Source of the DNA: Pontibacter ruber
GTDB taxonomy: Bacteria; Bacteroidota; Bacteroidia; Cytophagales; Hymenobacteraceae
Assembly (NCBI RefSeq): GCF_023630205.1
Contig: NZ_JALPRR010000001.1
Location: forward strand, 186,001 to 250,000
DNA length: 64,000 bases
Direction of reading: 5' to 3'
The position numbers and the translations under genes are program-made. Below, piece after piece: positions 61,681-64,000 of the stretch (position 1 is its first letter; each line of letters begins with the position of its first letter). The notes beneath the pieces are model-generated. The model made no database searches. It was not told where the DNA came from and saw only the letters and a list, made by a program, of their open reading frames with translations.

Positions 61681-61713
61681 TTGTCAGCAAATCCACCAGA
61701 TTCCTTACCTTTG
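61681..61713 (+). promoter_or_regulatory. promoter of ABC exporter gene
   Basis: TTG at 61681-61683, 22 bp, TACCTTTG at 61706-61713. The leader to ATG 61830 would be about 110 nt. Confidence 0.65.
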
Positions 61714-61829
61714 TGAGATTTTTCGGTGATGTGGCATCTTTCAGACAGTATAGCTGTTATACCTCCACAACACCGTAGCGGCGGCAGGCCTCCTGCAATC
61801 GCAGACAAGTACAAACTACAGTTTCATTA

Positions 61830-63647
61830 ATGGCAAGACGCGGATTCGGGCAGAACGGAGAGCAAGACAAAGAAGGCAGAAAGAAGATCAGCAAAGAGAG
61901 CTTTCGTCGTGGTCTCCGGATTTTCAGCTACGTACTACCCTACAAATTCAAGTTTATAGTTGGCCTGGGGTTTCTGGTGCTTTCCAGCTTAACCTTCATG
62001 GTCTTCCCCCTTTTTACCGGTAAACTGGTAGATTCCTCCACCGGCAATGCCGACTGGTTCCTGAAAGACATCAACATGATTGCCCTGGGGTTGTTTGGCA
62101 TTATTCTGCTGCAGGGTATTTTCTCTTTTTTCCGGGTGTACTTCTTTGCGCAGGTAAGCGAAAATGCAGTGGCCGATATTCGCCGCGACCTGTACAGCAA
62201 ATTTGTGCAGCTGCCTATTTCCTTCTTCGAGAAGCGCCGCGTAGGTGAAATCACAAGCCGCATTACTACCGATGTAGGCCAGGTGCAGGACGCTTTCTCA
62301 ATCACACTGGCAGAGCTCTTCCGCCAGACTACCACCCTGATCGTGGGCATCGGCATCATCATGTGGACCTCCATCAAGCTGTCGCTGTTCATGCTGGCTA
62401 CGTTCCCGGTGCTGGTAGGCCTGGCGCTGGTGTTCGGCCGCAGGATCAAGACCTTGTCTAAAAAGACGCAGGACGAGCTGGCCAACACCAACGTGATCGT
62501 GGAAGAGACGCTGCAGGCCATCAACACCGTTAAGGCATTTACCAACGAGATGTTTGAGGTAGGCCGCTACAAAGCTTCGCTAGGCAGAGCGGTGCGCACT
62601 GCCCTTTCTGCTTCGTACTATCGTGGCGCTTTCATCACCTTCATCATTGTAGGTTTATTCGGGGGCATCATCCTGGTGATCTGGTACGGTGCCACGCTGG
62701 TACAAAACGGCGATCTGACCATTGGCGAGCTCATTTCCTTCATCATCTACACGGTATTTATCGGGGCATCGGTAGGTGGTCTTGGCGAACTGTACGGCAA
62801 AGTACAGGCTTCGCTTGGCGCCACAGAGCGTATCCTGGAAATACTCGGCGAACAGGAAGAACCAACCGATAACAGGCTTCCGGAATTGCGCGACATTCTA
62901 AGGGTGAAAGGCGATATTGCTTACCGCCAGGTGGCTTTCTCCTACCCTACCCGCCCGGACATACAGGTGCTGCGCGATATTAACTTTGGCATCCGTTCCG
63001 GGGAAAAGATCGCGCTGGTGGGCCCGAGTGGCGCAGGTAAATCAACCATCATCCAGCTGCTCATGCGCTTTTACGATGTGAGTGCCGGTAGCATTTCGGT
63101 TGATGGACAGGACATCCGTGAGATGGACCTGACTACGCTCCGTGCCAACATCGGCATCGTGCCGCAGGAGGTGTTGCTGTTTGGTGGCAGCATCCGCGAG
63201 AACATAGCCTACGGGCGTCCGGAAGCAACGGAGGAGGAGATCATCGCGGCGGCTCAGAAAGCCAACGCCTACCAATTCATTCAGTCCTTCCCGGAGGGCC
63301 TCGAAACCCTGGTTGGAGAGCGCGGCATCAAGCTTTCCGGCGGACAGCGCCAGCGCATTGCCATTGCCCGTGCTATCCTCAAGAACCCGGCTATACTTGT
63401 ACTGGATGAAGCTACCAGTTCTCTGGACTCCGAATCGGAGCACCTGGTGCAGCAGGCCATGGACGAACTGATGCAGAACCGTACCACCATCGTGATCGCG
63501 CACCGCCTGGCCACCATCCGCAAAGTAGACCGGATCCTGGTGATTGATGGCGGCGAGATCGTGGAAGCAGGATCGCACGAGGAGCTTTCTATGAACGAAC
63601 AGGGCCTTTATGCCAACCTGCTCCGGCTTCAGTTTGAGCTGAGCTAA
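61830..63647 (+). CDS. ABC exporter, fused membrane and ATPase domains (MsbA/BmrA-like)
   Basis: A 605-residue half-transporter that should dimerise. Residues 30-330 hold six membrane helices. The ATPase has Walker A G-P-S-G-A-G-K-S-T near 398, the signature L-S-G-G-Q-R-Q-R and Walker B I-L-V-L-D-E-A-T-S-S-L-D. It exports lipids or drugs; MsbA-like lipid A export is possible but not distinguishable here. A weak hairpin (63668-63700) follows. Confidence 0.95.
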   Translation: MARRGFGQNGEQDKEGRKKISKESFRRGLRIFSYVLPYKFKFIVGLGFLVLSSLTFMVFPLFTGKLVDSSTGNADWFLKDINMIALGLFGIILLQGIFSFFRVYFFAQVSENAVADIRRDLYSKFVQLPISFFEKRRVGEITSRITTDVGQVQDAFSITLAELFRQTTTLIVGIGIIMWTSIKLSLFMLATFPVLVGLALVFGRRIKTLSKKTQDELANTNVIVEETLQAINTVKAFTNEMFEVGRYKASLGRAVRTALSASYYRGAFITFIIVGLFGGIILVIWYGATLVQNGDLTIGELISFIIYTVFIGASVGGLGELYGKVQASLGATERILEILGEQEEPTDNRLPELRDILRVKGDIAYRQVAFSYPTRPDIQVLRDINFGIRSGEKIALVGPSGAGKSTIIQLLMRFYDVSAGSISVDGQDIREMDLTTLRANIGIVPQEVLLFGGSIRENIAYGRPEATEEEIIAAAQKANAYQFIQSFPEGLETLVGERGIKLSGGQRQRIAIARAILKNPAILVLDEATSSLDSESEHLVQQAMDELMQNRTTIVIAHRLATIRKVDRILVIDGGEIVEAGSHEELSMNEQGLYANLLRLQFELS

Positions 63648-63667
63648 CGCATAAAGTATAAACTTAA

Positions 63668-63700
63668 AAGAATCCTGTTAGTATGGCACTGGCAGGATTT
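63668..63700 (+). terminator. hairpin after ABC exporter gene
   Basis: AATCCTG with CAGGATT, then a TTTT tract, 20 bp after the stop codon; the loop is long. Confidence 0.6.
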
Positions 63701-63817
63701 TTCATATCCGGGCACCTGCTAATCTTGTAGGAAGTCCTTACTACTTTAGCAAAGTATAAATGCAAGTATAACGCAGGCCTGTGCCTTCATCCACTCACAT
63801 GTAACTATAAACAAATA

Positions 63818-64000
63818 ATGCGGTACATCTACTTTCTTCTGTTTCTGCTACTTCCTCTCTCGCTGTCAGCTCAGTACCTGACCCAACCCATAAGCGCCTA
63901 CAACGCTGTTTATGGAGAAGTAGGCGGCAACGGCGACGTCTACTCCCTGAACTACGACCGCATTGTGTTCCAGCAATCCCTGCTAAAAGCAGCGCTGCGA
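63818..64000 (+). CDS. exported protein of unknown function, truncated at window end
   Basis: The first 61 codons are visible from ATG 63818. A clear signal peptide (M-R-Y-I-Y-F-L-L-F-L-L-L to L-S-A-Q) is followed by Y-L-T-Q-P-I-S-A-Y-N-A-V-Y-G-E-V-G-G-N. This may begin an outer-membrane protein; the family cannot be read from this stretch. Two AAGTATA words lie just upstream. Confidence 0.7.
   Translation, partial: MRYIYFLLFLLLPLSLSAQYLTQPISAYNAVYGEVGGNGDVYSLNYDRIVFQQSLLKAALR

Larger units (their letters stand above)
61097..61829. other. repeat-rich 733-bp spacer before ABC exporter gene
   Basis: Contains a small hairpin CTCTCCT/AGGAGAG (about 61128-61149), copy B of the structured repeat, one REP-type repeat and the ABC-gene promoter. 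Five AAGTATA-type words occur. No gene is seen; a 91-codon minus-strand ORF at 61539-61814 runs through the repeat and is rejected. Confidence 0.65.

Noticed and set aside
61539..61814. 91-codon minus-strand open frame
   Set aside because: It runs across repeat copy B and the REP-type repeat into the ABC-gene promoter, with no domain or start signal.
1..64000. AAGTATA as a plain promoter element
   Set aside because: It is as common inside genes as between them, occurs in both orientations and does not overlap the TAnnTTTG boxes in a fixed way.

Overview
The window reads as chromosomal DNA of an aerobic, Gram-negative Bacteroidota, most likely Hymenobacteraceae (Pontibacter-like). The supports are type IX secretion (T9SS) sorting domains on two secreted proteins, a TonB-dependent receptor with a carboxypeptidase-regulatory N-terminus, many lipoproteins and exported peptidases, Bacteroidota-type promoters (TTG/TTTG, about 19-22 bp, TAnnTTTG), and Bacteroidota-style dispersed repeats. 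Genus is inference; no rRNA is present.

Layout. 1-11.3 kb: two BNR/sortilin-fold exported proteins (the first cut by the window edge) around a HAD hydrolase, a ThuA lipoprotein, a small HTH regulator/membrane protein pair and a PepSY-TonB receptor operon. 12-17.6 kb: a T9SS-secreted subtilase with S-layer-homology-like repeats, a repeat-rich gap, then dnaK. 17.7-18.9 kb: an AT-rich DUF3800 gene that looks acquired. 18.9-28.8 kb: purK-purE, marC, hemE, trkH with a deleted tandem paralog, a heptose-kinase-like gene, an aminotransferase, recR and clpS. 29-41.4 kb: dipeptidyl peptidase IV, a MarR-YceI unit with a clear operator inside its promoter, a dipeptide-epimerase-like enzyme, a dicarboxylate symporter, a catalytic/non-catalytic M16 peptidase pair and a diheme cytochrome c. 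41.5-47.6 kb: two RDD proteins, a T9SS cargo, ogt, a histidine phosphatase and a TPR protein with an HExxH site. 47.9-53.8 kb: an envelope cluster of UDP-glucuronate 4-epimerase, GT2, double LAB_N and ArnT-like GT39 genes with two PAP2 phosphatases and one tRNA-Leu. 53.9-64 kb: RNA ligase/phosphodiesterase-like, pncC, methyltransferase, M61 peptidase, a small exported beta-rich protein, an MBL hydrolase, a sodium:solute symporter, a repeat-rich gap, an ABC exporter and a truncated exported-protein gene.

Four observations stand out. The heptamer AAGTATA/TATACTT occurs about 130 times, against about 8 expected for a random 7-mer on two strands, in genes (all reading frames, both strands) and between genes. 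Two copies of a roughly 370-bp element have nearly identical flanks but an unrelated centre that folds into a nested hairpin in both. The 47.9-53.8 kb cluster resembles the rhizobial galacturonic-acid lipid A pathway (epimerase, polyprenyl-phosphate sugar synthase, ArnT-like transferase, LpxE/F-like phosphatases). Three genes (hemE, clpS, ogt) have a -7 promoter box exactly 4 nt before the start codon, predicting leaderless mRNAs. No CRISPR array, prophage, transposase or restriction system was seen.
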